DNA from: Aestuariimicrobium kwangyangense DSM 21549
GTDB lineage: Bacteria > Actinomycetota > Actinomycetes > Propionibacteriales > Propionibacteriaceae
DNA length: 64,000 bases
Assembly (NCBI RefSeq): GCF_000421525.1
Contig: NZ_ATXE01000004.1
Span: 1-64,000 of the forward strand
Reading direction: 5' to 3'
Shown here: positions 17,874 to 25,800 of the stretch, piece after piece
Position numbering within the stretch: the first letter of the stretch is position 1
How the letters are laid out: every line of letters begins with the position of its first letter
The notes under the pieces: model-generated
The model's database searches: none
Told to the model about the DNA's origin: nothing
Seen by the model: only the letters and a program-made list of their open reading frames with translations
Translations under genes and position numbers: made by a program

Positions 17874-18292
17874 GCGCGCACCTCAACCTTCGCGTTGCCG
17901 AGAACTGTCTGGTCGTCCAGCGAGACCTCGAGCTGGACGACGGCCAGGTCGTCGACCACCGTGACCACCCGGCCCGCGATGGTGATCGCGGTGCCCTCGG
18001 CCGTGTCGGGGACGGGGACGGGGCGGGTGAATCGGACGAAGTAGCCGGCAAGGTCGTCGGGGGTACGTCCGGTGCTCTCCAGCCAGGCGCTGACCTCGCT
18101 GAGGGCCCGGCCCATCGTCCACATGCCGTGGGCGATGGGGGTGTCCAGACCGAGCTCACGAGCGGCACGGTCGGAGTGGTGGATCGGGTTGAAGTCGCCC
18201 GACGCACCCGCATAGCGCACGAGGTCGGTGCGGGTGACGCGGACCTCGACGGGTCCGAAACCGTCACCCTCGGTCAGGGGCGTACGTGCCAT
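17870..18292 (-). CDS. MaoC-family (HadB-like) hydratase/dehydratase subunit
   Basis: The 140-residue hot-dog protein carries the hydratase-2 motif YAGASGDFNPIHHS with the catalytic pair Asp33 and His38, followed by PIAHGMWTMG. The family hydrates or dehydrates 2-enoyl/3-hydroxyacyl thioesters. Position immediately after a HadA-like gene and near rpmG, tRNA-Trp and secE matches mycobacterial hadA-hadB, whose products form a 3-hydroxyacyl-ACP dehydratase. The partner gene ends 1 bp upstream and murB overlaps downstream. Nothing else in the window points to mycolic acids, so the substrate is uncertain. Confidence 0.88.
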   Translation of the reverse strand: MARTPLTEGDGFGPVEVRVTRTDLVRYAGASGDFNPIHHSDRAARELGLDTPIAHGMWTMGRALSEVSAWLESTGRTPDDLAGYFVRFTRPVPVPDTAEGTAITIAGRVVTVVDDLAVVQLEVSLDDQTVLGNAKVEVRA

Positions 18293-18293
18293 C

Positions 18294-18701
18294 TCAGGCC
18301 TCCTCGCGGGTGTGGATCAGGGTGGAGGTGGCGGTGCAGACCTGTTCCCCATCGGTTGTGCTGAGCTCGACCGTGACCGTGATCATGTCGACGTTGCCGC
18401 GGTTGCGCACCTTGTCGACGACGAGCACCGCATTGATCTCGTCGCCGGCTCGCAGTTGCCGGCTCCAGGCGAAGCGCTGGTCGGCGTGCATGGTGCGGTG
18501 CAGCCCCAGACCCAACTCGGCGTCGGCGAACAGGCCGTCCCACGCGAGCGCCCCGATCACCATCGCGAAGGTCCCGGGGGCCTGCGGACCCGTGGTGCGA
18601 TCGCCCACGGCCATTCGGAACTCGTCGATCTTGGCCTGGCTGACGAGGTAGGGCTTCGTCACCGGATAGCGGCGACCGACATGTTCGGGCGTGATCGGCA
18701 T
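18294..18701 (-). CDS. HadA-like hot-dog dehydratase subunit (FAS1-type MaoC N-terminal domain)
   Basis: The 135-residue product begins PEHVGRRYPVTKPYLVSQAKIDEF and contains PGTFAMVI and HADQRFAWSRQLRAGDEI, the pattern of FAS1-like dehydratase domains. It lacks the Asp-x4-His hydratase motif, as expected for the non-catalytic HadA-type partner that binds the acyl chain. It lies 1 bp before the catalytic HadB-like gene, so a heterodimer is likely. The pairing is established for mycobacterial HadAB; here it is inferred from order and sequence. Confidence 0.85.
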   Translation of the reverse strand: MPITPEHVGRRYPVTKPYLVSQAKIDEFRMAVGDRTTGPQAPGTFAMVIGALAWDGLFADAELGLGLHRTMHADQRFAWSRQLRAGDEINAVLVVDKVRNRGNVDMITVTVELSTTDGEQVCTATSTLIHTREEA

Positions 18702-18790
18702 GGCCCCAAGGCTAGTGCCCCGACGTCGGGCGGGGCGGGGTCGTGGGCGGGTCGTCGATGGGCGCTTCTAGGGTGCCCAGACATGCAACA

Positions 18791-18815
18791 ACCCCGCTGG
18801 CTGGGCCAGCGGGGT
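18791..18815 (-). terminator. Terminator after rpmG
   Basis: ACCCCGCTGG (18791-18800) pairs perfectly with CCAGCGGGGT (18806-18815) around a 5-base loop, and the minus-strand sequence continues TGTTGC. It sits 18 bp after the rpmG stop and separates rpmG from the dehydratase genes. Confidence 0.8.
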
Positions 18816-18833
18816 GGTGCGGAGCAACGAGGG

Positions 18834-19004
18834 TCAGCGGGTCTCGCGGTGAAGCGTGTGCGCGTTGCAGCGCGAGCAGTACTTCTTCAGATCGAGACGA
18901 TCGGGGTCGTTGCGGCGGTTCTTCATCGAGATGTAGTTGCGCTCCTTGCACTCGGTGCAAGCAAGCGTGATCTTCGGACGAACCTGGGAAGACTTCTTGG
19001 CCAT
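18834..19004 (-). CDS. rpmG: 50S ribosomal protein L33 (zinc-ribbon form)
   Basis: The 56-residue protein starts [12 protein letters not shown] with GAGGACC upstream. Two CxxC pairs (Cys16/Cys19 and Cys43/Cys46) make this the zinc-binding version of L33. The neighbours tRNA-Met and tRNA-Thr upstream and a HadA-like gene downstream match the mycobacterial rpmG2 locus. Confidence 0.97.
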   Translation of the reverse strand: MAKKSSQVRPKITLACTECKERNYISMKNRRNDPDRLDLKKYCSRCNAHTLHRETR

Positions 19005-19044
19005 GATGGTCCTCGTTCTCAAAAGGGTGGTGCTGGGAGCTTGT

Positions 19045-19119
19045 TGGTAGCGAGGACGGGATTTGAACCCGTGACACAGCGATTATGAGCCGCTTGCTCT
19101 ACCCCTGAGCTACCCCGCC
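19045..19119 (-). tRNA. tRNA-Met (elongator type, anticodon CAT, CCA encoded)
   Basis: The minus-strand gene has acceptor arms GGCGGGG / CCTCGCT, anticodon loop CTCATAA and T-loop GGTTCAAATCC. The anticodon stem lacks the three G-C pairs of initiator tRNA, so it is elongator Met; a lysidine-modified Ile tRNA is a less likely alternative. The CCA tail is encoded (19045-19047), unlike the other three tRNAs in the window. Confidence 0.92.
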
Positions 19120-19167
19120 ACTGGTGGGTCCGGGTCTCGCAGCAAGCCACGAGACCCGGTTCCATCG

Positions 19168-19240
19168 AGCCCCCATGCGGAATCGAACCGCAGACCTTCT
19201 CCTTACCATGGAGACGCTCTGCCTACTGAGCTATAGGGGC
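19168..19240 (-). tRNA. tRNA-Thr (anticodon GGT)
   Basis: The 73-base gene has acceptor arms GCCCCTA / TGGGGGC, discriminator T, D-arm AGCTCAGTAGGCAGAGC, anticodon loop ATGGTAA and T-loop GGTTCGATTCC. It lies 48 bp upstream of tRNA-Met on the same strand, so the two and rpmG are probably one transcript. Confidence 0.95.
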
Positions 19241-19393
19241 CAGCCGAAGAAGAAACTTACAGGACGAGACGCGGGTCGCGCAAAACGAGCCACGGGCACC
19301 CCGGGTCACACCTCGGCTGACCTCGGTGGATGAGGGCTCAACGTCGGCCGGCAAGCGTTTGTTCCCGTGGCCTTGGGCAAGCCAACGGTTCCT

Positions 19394-19432
19394 GGCGGCG
19401 TCGCGGGCGCGCCATCTGTTCCCGACGCCGCC
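19394..19432. repeat. Inverted repeat, 10-bp perfect arms
   Basis: GGCGGCGTCG (19394-19403) is exactly mirrored by CGACGCCGCC (19423-19432) across 19 bases. Its purpose is unknown; it could fold in RNA or DNA. Confidence 0.7.
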
Positions 19433-19471
19433 CGGGCGCTGGTTGTCGGTGGCGTAGAGGTCACCGCGGCT

Positions 19472-19556
19472 CAATCGTGCCGATCGTGTGCTGTGGTGGC
19501 AAAACTCGCGCCCCAGCCGCAACAATCGCTGTCAGGGCACACGATCGGCACGATTG
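19472..19556. repeat. Inverted repeat, 20-bp perfect arms 45 bp apart, upstream of deoD
   Basis: The arm CAATCGTGCCGATCGTGTGC (19472-19491) is perfectly complementary to 19537-19556. Each arm holds two ATCGTG hexamers whose starts are 9 bp apart, so the element carries four half-sites. The right arm ends 141 bp before the deoD start. It could be a paired operator, a large stem-loop, or the termini of a very small mobile element; the sequence does not decide. Confidence 0.85.
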
Positions 19557-19697
19557 CCCGCCGTCACCCACCGCCCCACTCCCGGCCGACGCTGCTGCTG
19601 GCAGACTGGCAGCGCCCACGGGCGGCCCAGCGCCCTCCCTGCCTGCACACGGGGGGCCTCACCGCTCGCCCACCGCCACCTCGACCCAGGAGACCCC

Positions 19698-20420
19698 ATG
19701 CCCACTCCTCACATCTCCGCCCAGCCTGGGGAGATCGCTCCCCTGCTGCTCATGCCCGGGGACCCGCGTCGCGCCGCCCGCATCGCCGAGACCTTCCTGA
19801 CCGACGCGAAACTGGTCAGCGAGGTGCGCGGGAACGGATGTTTCACCGGCACCTACCAGGGCACCCCGATGTCCGTGATGGCCTCGGGCATGGGCATCCC
19901 GACGCTGTCGATCTACGCCACCGAGCTCTACCGCGACTACGGGGTGCAGCGCATCTGCCGGGTCGGCACCTGCGGTGGCATCTCGTCGAAGGTCAGGGTG
20001 CGCGACGTGGTCATCGGTTCGTCCGCGCACACCAATTCGCCCGTGGCAACGATCGATGCCCCCGGGCTGACGCTCAGCCTGGCGGCGAGCTTCGACATGC
20101 TGCGCGCGGCCGTGGACGCGGCCAGGTCGGCCGACGACCTGGCAGGTGCCTCGGTGCACGTGGGACCGGTGTACTCCTCCGACCTGTTCTACTCGGGGCG
20201 CACCGACATCATCCGGGCTCTCGACAGGCTGGGCACCCTCGGGGTCGAGATGGAGGCGGCGGGACTCTACAAGTGCGCGCTCGAGCACGACCGCGAAGCC
20301 CTCACCGTGCTGACCGTCTCCGACCACCTCAAGGACGGCTCCGGAGACATGTCCCCCGAGGAGCGGGAGACCCGGTTCGGGAGCGCCCTGGCGATCGCCG
20401 CCGCCGGACTCCTGGCCTGA
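19698..20420 (+). CDS. deoD: Purine-nucleoside phosphorylase, DeoD type
   Basis: The 240-residue product starts MPTPHISAQPGEIAPLLLMPGDPRRA with AGGAG 6-7 bases upstream. Family motifs are MPGDPRRA (phosphate loop), MASGMGIPTLSIYATEL, RVGTCGGIS, the purine site GVEMEAAGLY and the catalytic Asp in VSDHLKDGS. DeoD reversibly splits purine (deoxy)nucleosides with phosphate for salvage. It is a single-gene transcript ending in a strong hairpin at 20463-20501. The inverted repeat upstream may be its control site. Confidence 0.95.
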   Translation: MPTPHISAQPGEIAPLLLMPGDPRRAARIAETFLTDAKLVSEVRGNGCFTGTYQGTPMSVMASGMGIPTLSIYATELYRDYGVQRICRVGTCGGISSKVRVRDVVIGSSAHTNSPVATIDAPGLTLSLAASFDMLRAAVDAARSADDLAGASVHVGPVYSSDLFYSGRTDIIRALDRLGTLGVEMEAAGLYKCALEHDREALTVLTVSDHLKDGSGDMSPEERETRFGSALAIAAAGLLA

Positions 20421-20462
20421 ACACGGGCCCTCGGCTCACCCGCCGAAACCCGCCATGACAAG

Positions 20463-20501
20463 CACAAAGCCCCGGAATCCATCCGATTCCGGGGCTTTGT
20501 G
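20463..20501. terminator. Strong bidirectional terminator between deoD and tRNA-Tyr
   Basis: A 16-bp perfect stem (CACAAAGCCCCGGAAT with its complement) and a 7-base loop span 20463-20501, with A-rich and T-rich outer ends. It begins 42 bp after the deoD stop and touches the 3' end of the convergent tRNA-Tyr gene. Confidence 0.88.
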
Positions 20502-20582
20502 GCAGGTGTAGGGTTCGAACCTACGTAGGACGACGCCGACGGTTTTACAGACCGCTCCCTTTGGCCACTCGGGCAACCTGCC
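20500..20582 (-). tRNA. tRNA-Tyr (anticodon GTA)
   Basis: This 83-base class II tRNA has a long variable arm, acceptor arms GGCAGGT / ACCTGCC, discriminator A, anticodon loop CTGTAAA and T-loop GGTTCGAACCC. The CCA end is not encoded. It is divergent from yajQ. Confidence 0.95.
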
Positions 20583-20721
20583 GTGCTGGTTTCCCAGCGA
20601 TCGGCAACGATAGCAAACCCTCACGCTCCATCACCAACTGGATGGGCGGCCCACTCGATAGGTTGGGTCTGACCGGTGGACGAGCAGGTCGTCCGCCCCC
20701 ACCGCTTCCCAGGAGGCAGCC

Positions 20722-21216
20722 ATGGCTTCGGACAGCTCGTTCGACATCGTCTCGAAGATCGACCGCCAAGAGGTCGACAACGCCCTCGGACAGGCCGCCC
20801 GCGAGGTGGGCCAGCGGTTCGACTTCAAGAACACCGACTCGTCGATCAAGTGGTCCGGTGAGACCACCATCGAGATGGAGTCCAACGGCGAGGACCGGGT
20901 GAAGGCCGTCTGGGACGTGTTCCAGTCGAAGTTGATCAAGCGTGGCGTGAGCCTCAAGGCCGTGAAGGCCGACGACCCTCGCCTGTCGGGGAAGATGTGG
21001 AAGATGACCGCCTCGACCGAGGAGGGCATCACCCAGGAGAACGCCAAGAAGATCTCCAAGCTCGTGCGCGACGAGGGGCCCAAGGGCGTGAAGTGCCTGA
21101 TCCAGGGGGACGAACTCCGGGTCTCGTCCAAGAGCAGGGACGACCTGCAGGTCGTCCAGAAGATGATCAAGGAAGCCGACTACGACTTCGCGGTGCAGTT
21201 CACCAACTATCGCTGA
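20722..21216 (+). CDS. YajQ family nucleotide-binding protein
   Basis: The 164-residue protein starts [22 protein letters not shown] with CCAGGAGG upstream. The family pattern is complete: [13 protein letters not shown], the duplicated alpha/beta fold, and the ending [29 protein letters not shown]. Some family members bind cyclic di-GMP and act with transcription factors; others have been linked to RNA or nucleotide binding, so the exact role in this organism is open. Confidence 0.93.
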   Translation: MASDSSFDIVSKIDRQEVDNALGQAAREVGQRFDFKNTDSSIKWSGETTIEMESNGEDRVKAVWDVFQSKLIKRGVSLKAVKADDPRLSGKMWKMTASTEEGITQENAKKISKLVRDEGPKGVKCLIQGDELRVSSKSRDDLQVVQKMIKEADYDFAVQFTNYR

Positions 21217-21280
21217 CGCACCGCCCACAGGGTTCACACGCTCCCCGACGGAGCGCTCGGCCCACGCGTAGCATGCGTTC

Positions 21281-22807
21281 ATGGTGAAGCCGATCCCTGC
21301 TGACCGTGAATCCATGTGGTGGGCAATGCGTGAGCAGCCAGCTCCTACCCCCACCTCTGGGCCCTCCTCCGCCCTGCCCTCAGCCGTTGACGTGCTCGTC
21401 ATCGGCGCGGGGGTCACGGGGCTGAGCGCCGCCGTCGAACTGGCCCGGGGAGGACGCCATCCCGTGGTCGTCGAGGCGTGGCGGGCCGGCGCCGGAGCCA
21501 CTGGCCACACCACCGCGAAGGTGAGCCTGCTCCAAGGGGACAGGCTGCAGCGGATCAGGCAGCACGCCAGCGCCGAGGCGGTGCGCTCCTACGTCGAGGT
21601 GAACCGCATCGGCCAGGGCTGGCTGCTCGACCTGATGCGAGCCCACGGCGAACCGGTCCAGGCGCGCCTGGCCGTGACCTATGCCGTCTCCGACGAGGGC
21701 GCCCAGCGTGTGCACCGCGAGGCGGAGGTGGCACGCGAGGCCGGTCTGGCGGTCCTGGACGAGCCCGCCCACGGGCTGCCCTTCACGACGACCGCTGCGA
21801 TCTCACTGGCCGACCAGGCACAGGTCGACCCCATGGGGGCCGTCGACGCCCTGCGGGCAGAACTCGAGGCGCACGAGGGGGAACTGATCGAGGGGGTCCG
21901 CGTCACTGGCCTGTCCGGCGGGAACCCGTGGACGGTGCACACCTCGGCGGGGGACCTGCGCGCCGATGCCGTGATCATGGCCACCCAGACACCGGTTGGC
22001 TTCCGCGGGGCTGCACAGAATGCGGTGTCACAGGCGAAACGGTCCTACGCGATCGCCTACCCGTTGCCGTCGGGGACCGACCCCGAGTCCTTCCCGATGT
22101 CGCTGTCGCTCGATGCCTCGGCACGCTCGTTGCGCACGGCCGTGGGATCCGACGGCCCGGTCCTCCTGGTCGGCGGCGCCGGTCACCTGGTCGGCGAGGG
22201 GGGCTCCACCATGGCCCACGTCGCGGAACTGGATGCCTGGGCCCGTGAGCACTTCGACGTCGGCGAACCGCTGTGGTCGTGGTCGGCGCAGGACTACCTG
22301 CTGGCCACCGCCATGCCGTTCATCGGTGCCCTGCCGGTGAGTCACGGCACCTTGCTGACCGCCACCGGCTACGACAAGTGGGGCATGGCCCTGGGTGCGG
22401 GAGCCGGGTTGATCATCGCCGCCGACCTGCTCGGCGACAGCCCCGGCCATGCGACGGCCATGCGTCGTCACGTGACCGGGTGGCATGACGCTGCCTCGAT
22501 CGGCGCACAGGTCGCCAAGACCCTGGAGAGGATCGTCCGCGACCGGGTCGGGTCGACCAAGGCGGACGAGGGCGCCCTCGCCGAGGGACAGGGTCGGGTC
22601 GAGCAGGGACCGATCGGCCCGCGGGCCGTGTCGACGGTCGACGGCCGCACCTGCAGCGTGAGTGCGGTCTGCACGCACCTGGGTGGAGTCCTGGCCTGGA
22701 ACGACGTGGAGCGCTCCTGGGACTGTCCCCTGCACGGGTCGCGGTTCGCCTCCGACGGCACCCGGTTGGAGGGTCCCGCCACTGCGGACCTGTCGCCCGT
22801 CGACTGA
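21281..22807 (+). CDS. FAD-dependent oxidoreductase fused to a C-terminal Rieske [2Fe-2S] domain
   Basis: The 508-residue product has a Rossmann FAD-binding motif VLVIGAGVTGLSAAVELARGG near residue 38 and a DAO-type body (GHTTAKVSLLQGDRL, LLTATGYDKWGMALGAGAG). A Rieske domain at the extreme C-terminus has CTH (Cys464, His466) and CPLHG (Cys482, His485). This architecture is widespread in actinobacteria and bacilli as 'FAD-dependent oxidoreductase with Rieske domain', with no settled substrate. The ATG at 21281 has no clear ribosome site. It stands alone between yajQ and the exonuclease gene, so neighbours give no hint of function. Confidence 0.88.
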   Translation: MVKPIPADRESMWWAMREQPAPTPTSGPSSALPSAVDVLVIGAGVTGLSAAVELARGGRHPVVVEAWRAGAGATGHTTAKVSLLQGDRLQRIRQHASAEAVRSYVEVNRIGQGWLLDLMRAHGEPVQARLAVTYAVSDEGAQRVHREAEVAREAGLAVLDEPAHGLPFTTTAAISLADQAQVDPMGAVDALRAELEAHEGELIEGVRVTGLSGGNPWTVHTSAGDLRADAVIMATQTPVGFRGAAQNAVSQAKRSYAIAYPLPSGTDPESFPMSLSLDASARSLRTAVGSDGPVLLVGGAGHLVGEGGSTMAHVAELDAWAREHFDVGEPLWSWSAQDYLLATAMPFIGALPVSHGTLLTATGYDKWGMALGAGAGLIIAADLLGDSPGHATAMRRHVTGWHDAASIGAQVAKTLERIVRDRVGSTKADEGALAEGQGRVEQGPIGPRAVSTVDGRTCSVSAVCTHLGGVLAWNDVERSWDCPLHGSRFASDGTRLEGPATADLSPVD

Positions 22808-22853
22808 CAGAGGTCACCGAGGGAATGTCAGGGGCCGCCCCTAGGGTGAGGCC

Positions 22854-23744
22854 GTGCTCAGAATCTCCACGTTCAACGTCAACGGCATCCGCGCCGCGCA
22901 GCGCCGCGGCTTCACCGGGTGGCTGACCGAACGCGACCCCGATGTCGTCGCCCTGCAGGAGATGCGGTGCCCCCTCACCGAGTTGCCCCGCGACGCCTTC
23001 GGCGAGCACCACCTCAGCTACCACCCGGGCACGATCCCCGGACGCAACGGGGTGGCGGTCCTGACCCGGGAGGCCCCGGGTGCGGTGCGGGCGTGGGGCG
23101 AAGGATCACTGGTGGCCCATCTGGACTCCGACCATCCGCTCACGGTCGAGGTCGACCACTCCACCCTGGCCCGTGAGCTCAGGCACTTCGCCGACGAAGG
23201 GCGGTACATCGAGGTCGACCTGGCGGATCGACCGCTCACCGTTGCCTCGCTCTACCTGCCCAAGGGGGGAACACCCTTCTCCGACGAGGCGTCGTTGGCC
23301 AAGTACCAGCGCAAGATGAGGTTCCTGGCCGGACTCGCCCGTCAACTCGGACGATCCCGCCGGGCCGCGCTCGCCGCGGGTCGGGAGTTCATCGTGCTCG
23401 GCGACTTCAACGTGGCCCACACCCGGCACGACCTCAAGACCTGGCGCACCAGTCAGCGCTCCGAGGGATTCCTGCCCGAGGAACGCGAGTGGTTCGGCTC
23501 CATCACCTCCCCGCGCACCCTGGTCGACGTCGTCCGCCGCTTGCATCCCGACACCGACGGACCGTACTCGTGGTGGTCGTGGCGCGGGCAGTCGTGGACG
23601 AACGATTCCGGCTGGCGGATCGACTACCACCTGGCGACCCCTCGTCTGGCGAAGGCAGGGGTCAGCGGCGGCACGGATCGCAGCGTCAGTTACGAGGCGC
23701 GGATCTCCGACCACTCCCCCGTCACAGTGGACTATCAGATCTGA
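22854..23744 (+). CDS. Exodeoxyribonuclease III / AP endonuclease family
   Basis: From a GTG at 22854 (GGTGAGG upstream) the product has 296 residues. The EEP-fold catalytic motifs are all visible: FNVNGIR (Asn8), LQEMR (Glu36), VLGDFNVAH (Asp and Asn) and the closing SDHSPV (Asp-His). The family removes 3' blocks and cuts at abasic sites in base-excision repair. It starts 46 bp after the Rieske-oxidoreductase stop. The paralogous XthA and ExoA groups cannot be told apart safely by eye. Confidence 0.93.
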   Translation: MLRISTFNVNGIRAAQRRGFTGWLTERDPDVVALQEMRCPLTELPRDAFGEHHLSYHPGTIPGRNGVAVLTREAPGAVRAWGEGSLVAHLDSDHPLTVEVDHSTLARELRHFADEGRYIEVDLADRPLTVASLYLPKGGTPFSDEASLAKYQRKMRFLAGLARQLGRSRRAALAAGREFIVLGDFNVAHTRHDLKTWRTSQRSEGFLPEEREWFGSITSPRTLVDVVRRLHPDTDGPYSWWSWRGQSWTNDSGWRIDYHLATPRLAKAGVSGGTDRSVSYEARISDHSPVTVDYQI

Positions 23745-23754
23745 CCCCGTGGGC

Positions 23755-24606
23755 TCAGGCGTCCGCCTGCGGGAGGTCGGGGTTGCGCCAGATGAGGTTC
23801 CGCCGCGGGTAGGCATCCCGAAAGCCTGCCCGGCGCATGTTGGCCAAGGAGGAGTTGTGTTCGCCCTTGCCTTCGGCTCCGGTCTCGGCGACGCAGACGC
23901 GCGCCCCAGCCTGGCGGGCCAGTTCGATGCGGTGGGCGAACATGGCCGCTTGGGCACCTCGTCCGCGATGGGAGGGGAGGGTGCCGGCGCCGCAGAAGCC
24001 GGCTCGTCCGTCCTTGAGGTGCAGCACGCCGATCGACACCAATCGGCCACCGTCGAACCCGCCCAGGAAGTGGAAGTTCTCTCCCTGGCCCATGCCGGCC
24101 CACATCTTCTTCATGTCGGGTGGCATCTCGAGCGTCTGGCACCCGACCTCGTAGGCCCGCTCACGCTCAGCGGGCTTGATCTCTCTGATCTCGAGGTCGG
24201 TGACGGGGCAACCATCGGCGCGCGGGGGGAGGGGTTCCATGCCGCGCAGCAGTTTGATCCAGGTGGCCCCAGGGGTCAGCCCCGCGCTCTGGAACATCTC
24301 GCCCCATGGCCGGGGCTCCGCGGGAGGAGCGACCTGCACCAGCGCGACCGCGGTCCTGTTGTCGCGGAACACCGTGACGATGTCGTCGAGCACGGCTGGG
24401 GTGATCGGCTCCGTGATGCCGAAACCCAGGGCTCGGCTGCACCAGCCGAACGCTGGGTCGTTGCGGAGCGAAATGACGACACCACCGTGGATCTGGGCCG
24501 TGACGATGCCGAACTCCTCGCGATGAGGCGCCGGTACGTGTTCGGTCATGTCAAGGAGCCAGCCAGCTTCCGTGAGCTCTGCATCGGCGAGGCTGTGGAT
24601 GTCCAT
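23755..24606 (-). CDS. GNAT-family N-acetyltransferase
   Basis: From the ATG at 24606 the product has 283 residues. The C-terminal half has the GNAT acetyl-CoA pattern: LVSIGVLHLKDGRAGFCGAGTLPSHRGRGAQAAMFAHRIELARQAG, with an RGRGAQ pyrophosphate loop, then a late hydrophobic strand. The N-terminal half (LAVVDDIV-like segments without clear motifs) may be a degenerate second GNAT domain. Substrate is unknown. No strong ribosome site precedes the start, and an in-frame ATG runs to 24804. It converges on the exonuclease gene with only 10 bp between. Confidence 0.8.
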   Translation of the reverse strand: MDIHSLADAELTEAGWLLDMTEHVPAPHREEFGIVTAQIHGGVVISLRNDPAFGWCSRALGFGITEPITPAVLDDIVTVFRDNRTAVALVQVAPPAEPRPWGEMFQSAGLTPGATWIKLLRGMEPLPPRADGCPVTDLEIREIKPAERERAYEVGCQTLEMPPDMKKMWAGMGQGENFHFLGGFDGGRLVSIGVLHLKDGRAGFCGAGTLPSHRGRGAQAAMFAHRIELARQAGARVCVAETGAEGKGEHNSSLANMRRAGFRDAYPRRNLIWRNPDLPQADA

Positions 24607-24852
24607 GGCTGCATCAGACACCCGTGACGCCCGGCCCACAAGAGTGCATTCCCACGACTTCCGCGGACCCCCATGGAACCGGGCCGTCACTGGGCACAGA
24701 ACCCGGAATGCGGTCGCCAGGTGACCCAACCACGTCGCTGGCGGGCAGTTGACCCGAACTGGCGACGAGTGACCGGGAGTCGCTCGTGTGAAGCCAGGCC
24801 TCAACGCTCCCGACGGGGCTGTGGTGGTCCCAGACGCGTCGAGGACTCCCGA

Positions 24853-25800
24853 TCAGGCCTCGAAGTAGCGGAGCACCTCGTCGGCACCCACCGACCCGAC
24901 CCCGCCGACGGCGTGCTTCCAGACGGGCGCGCGGTCCTTGTCGACCAACTGGGCCCGGACCCCCTCGACGAAGTCGGAATCACGCATGAAGTTCCTGGCC
25001 AGCGTCAGGTCCTGGGCCAGCACCTCGCCCACGGTGCCCATCCCGCGGGCCCGCCGGAGCGCCTCGAGTGAGACCGCCACCGACAGCGGCGACTTGGTCG
25101 AGATCAGTTCGGCGGCCGCTCGGGCGTCGGGTTCGTCCGACGAGGTCAGGGCTTCGAGCACGTCGGCGACGGTGTCTGCAGCGAAGCAGTCATCGATCCA
25201 GCCACGCGCCCTCGCCAACCATGACGAGTCGGGGTGGACGGTCAGTTCGTCCACCTCGGTGAGCAGCCCCGCCCACAGTGCTGAGGAACAGTCGACGGAG
25301 GCGCCGGTCAGCGCCATCCACTCACCGGTCCGCCCGGGCATGCGCGAGAGCGGGAACAGCACGCCCACGTCGGGGAACAGCCCGATGGTCGTCTCGGGCA
25401 TGGCCAACTGGGTGCTGGCGTCCCCCTCCCGCTGGGTGCAGTGGGCAGCCAACCCCATGCCCCCACCCATGCAGACACCCGACATCACCGCGTGGGTGGG
25501 CTTGGGGTGGTCGGCGACCAGGGCGTTGACGCGGTACTCGTCCGCGAAGAACTGGACGGCGCCGTCACCGCCCGCCAGCACGTCCTCGCGCAGCGCCCGG
25601 ACGTCGGCCCCGGAACAGAACCCGCGCTCACCGGCACCCTCGAAGCGGATCCTGCGCACCTGGTCGTCCTCGGCCCACTCCGTCAGGGCCCGCTCGATCC
25701 GCAGGATCATCGCGTGGGTCAGGGCGTTGATGGCCCGTGGACGGTTGAGCGTGATCACTCCCACCCCGTCCCGTACCTCGACCAGCACCTCGTCAGACAT
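24853..25800 (-). CDS. Enoyl-CoA hydratase/isomerase family, likely 3-hydroxyisobutyryl-CoA hydrolase
   Basis: The 315-residue product starts MSDEVLVEVRDGVGVITLNRP with GAAGGAGA upstream. It has the crotonase oxyanion-hole motifs FCSGADVRALRED and GVCMGGGMGLAAHC, then MPETTIGLFPDVG with the Glu and Asp positions typical of 3-hydroxyisobutyryl-CoA hydrolases (ECH_2 family), which act in valine breakdown. A plain enoyl-CoA hydratase is the alternative. Its first codons overlap the end of the mannosyltransferase gene by 8 bases, making it the last member of a coupled five-gene run from 28765. Confidence 0.85.
   Translation of the reverse strand: MSDEVLVEVRDGVGVITLNRPRAINALTHAMILRIERALTEWAEDDQVRRIRFEGAGERGFCSGADVRALREDVLAGGDGAVQFFADEYRVNALVADHPKPTHAVMSGVCMGGGMGLAAHCTQREGDASTQLAMPETTIGLFPDVGVLFPLSRMPGRTGEWMALTGASVDCSSALWAGLLTEVDELTVHPDSSWLARARGWIDDCFAADTVADVLEALTSSDEPDARAAAELISTKSPLSVAVSLEALRRARGMGTVGEVLAQDLTLARNFMRDSDFVEGVRAQLVDKDRAPVWKHAVGGVGSVGADEVLRYFEA

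Larger units (their letters stand above)
19241..19697. other. Gene-free interval rich in inverted repeats
   Basis: This 457-bp stretch lies between the divergent tRNA-Thr and deoD genes. No convincing coding frame is present: short frames exist on both strands but none resembles a known protein. It contains the 10-bp-stem hairpin at 19394-19432 and the 20-bp inverted repeat at 19472-19556. Promoters for both the tRNA/rpmG transcript and deoD should lie here. Confidence 0.7.

Noticed and set aside
19223-19525. A 100-codon minus-strand frame between tRNA-Thr and deoD
   Set aside because: It overlaps the tRNA-Thr gene, has no ribosome site and resembles nothing; the region is better seen as regulatory.
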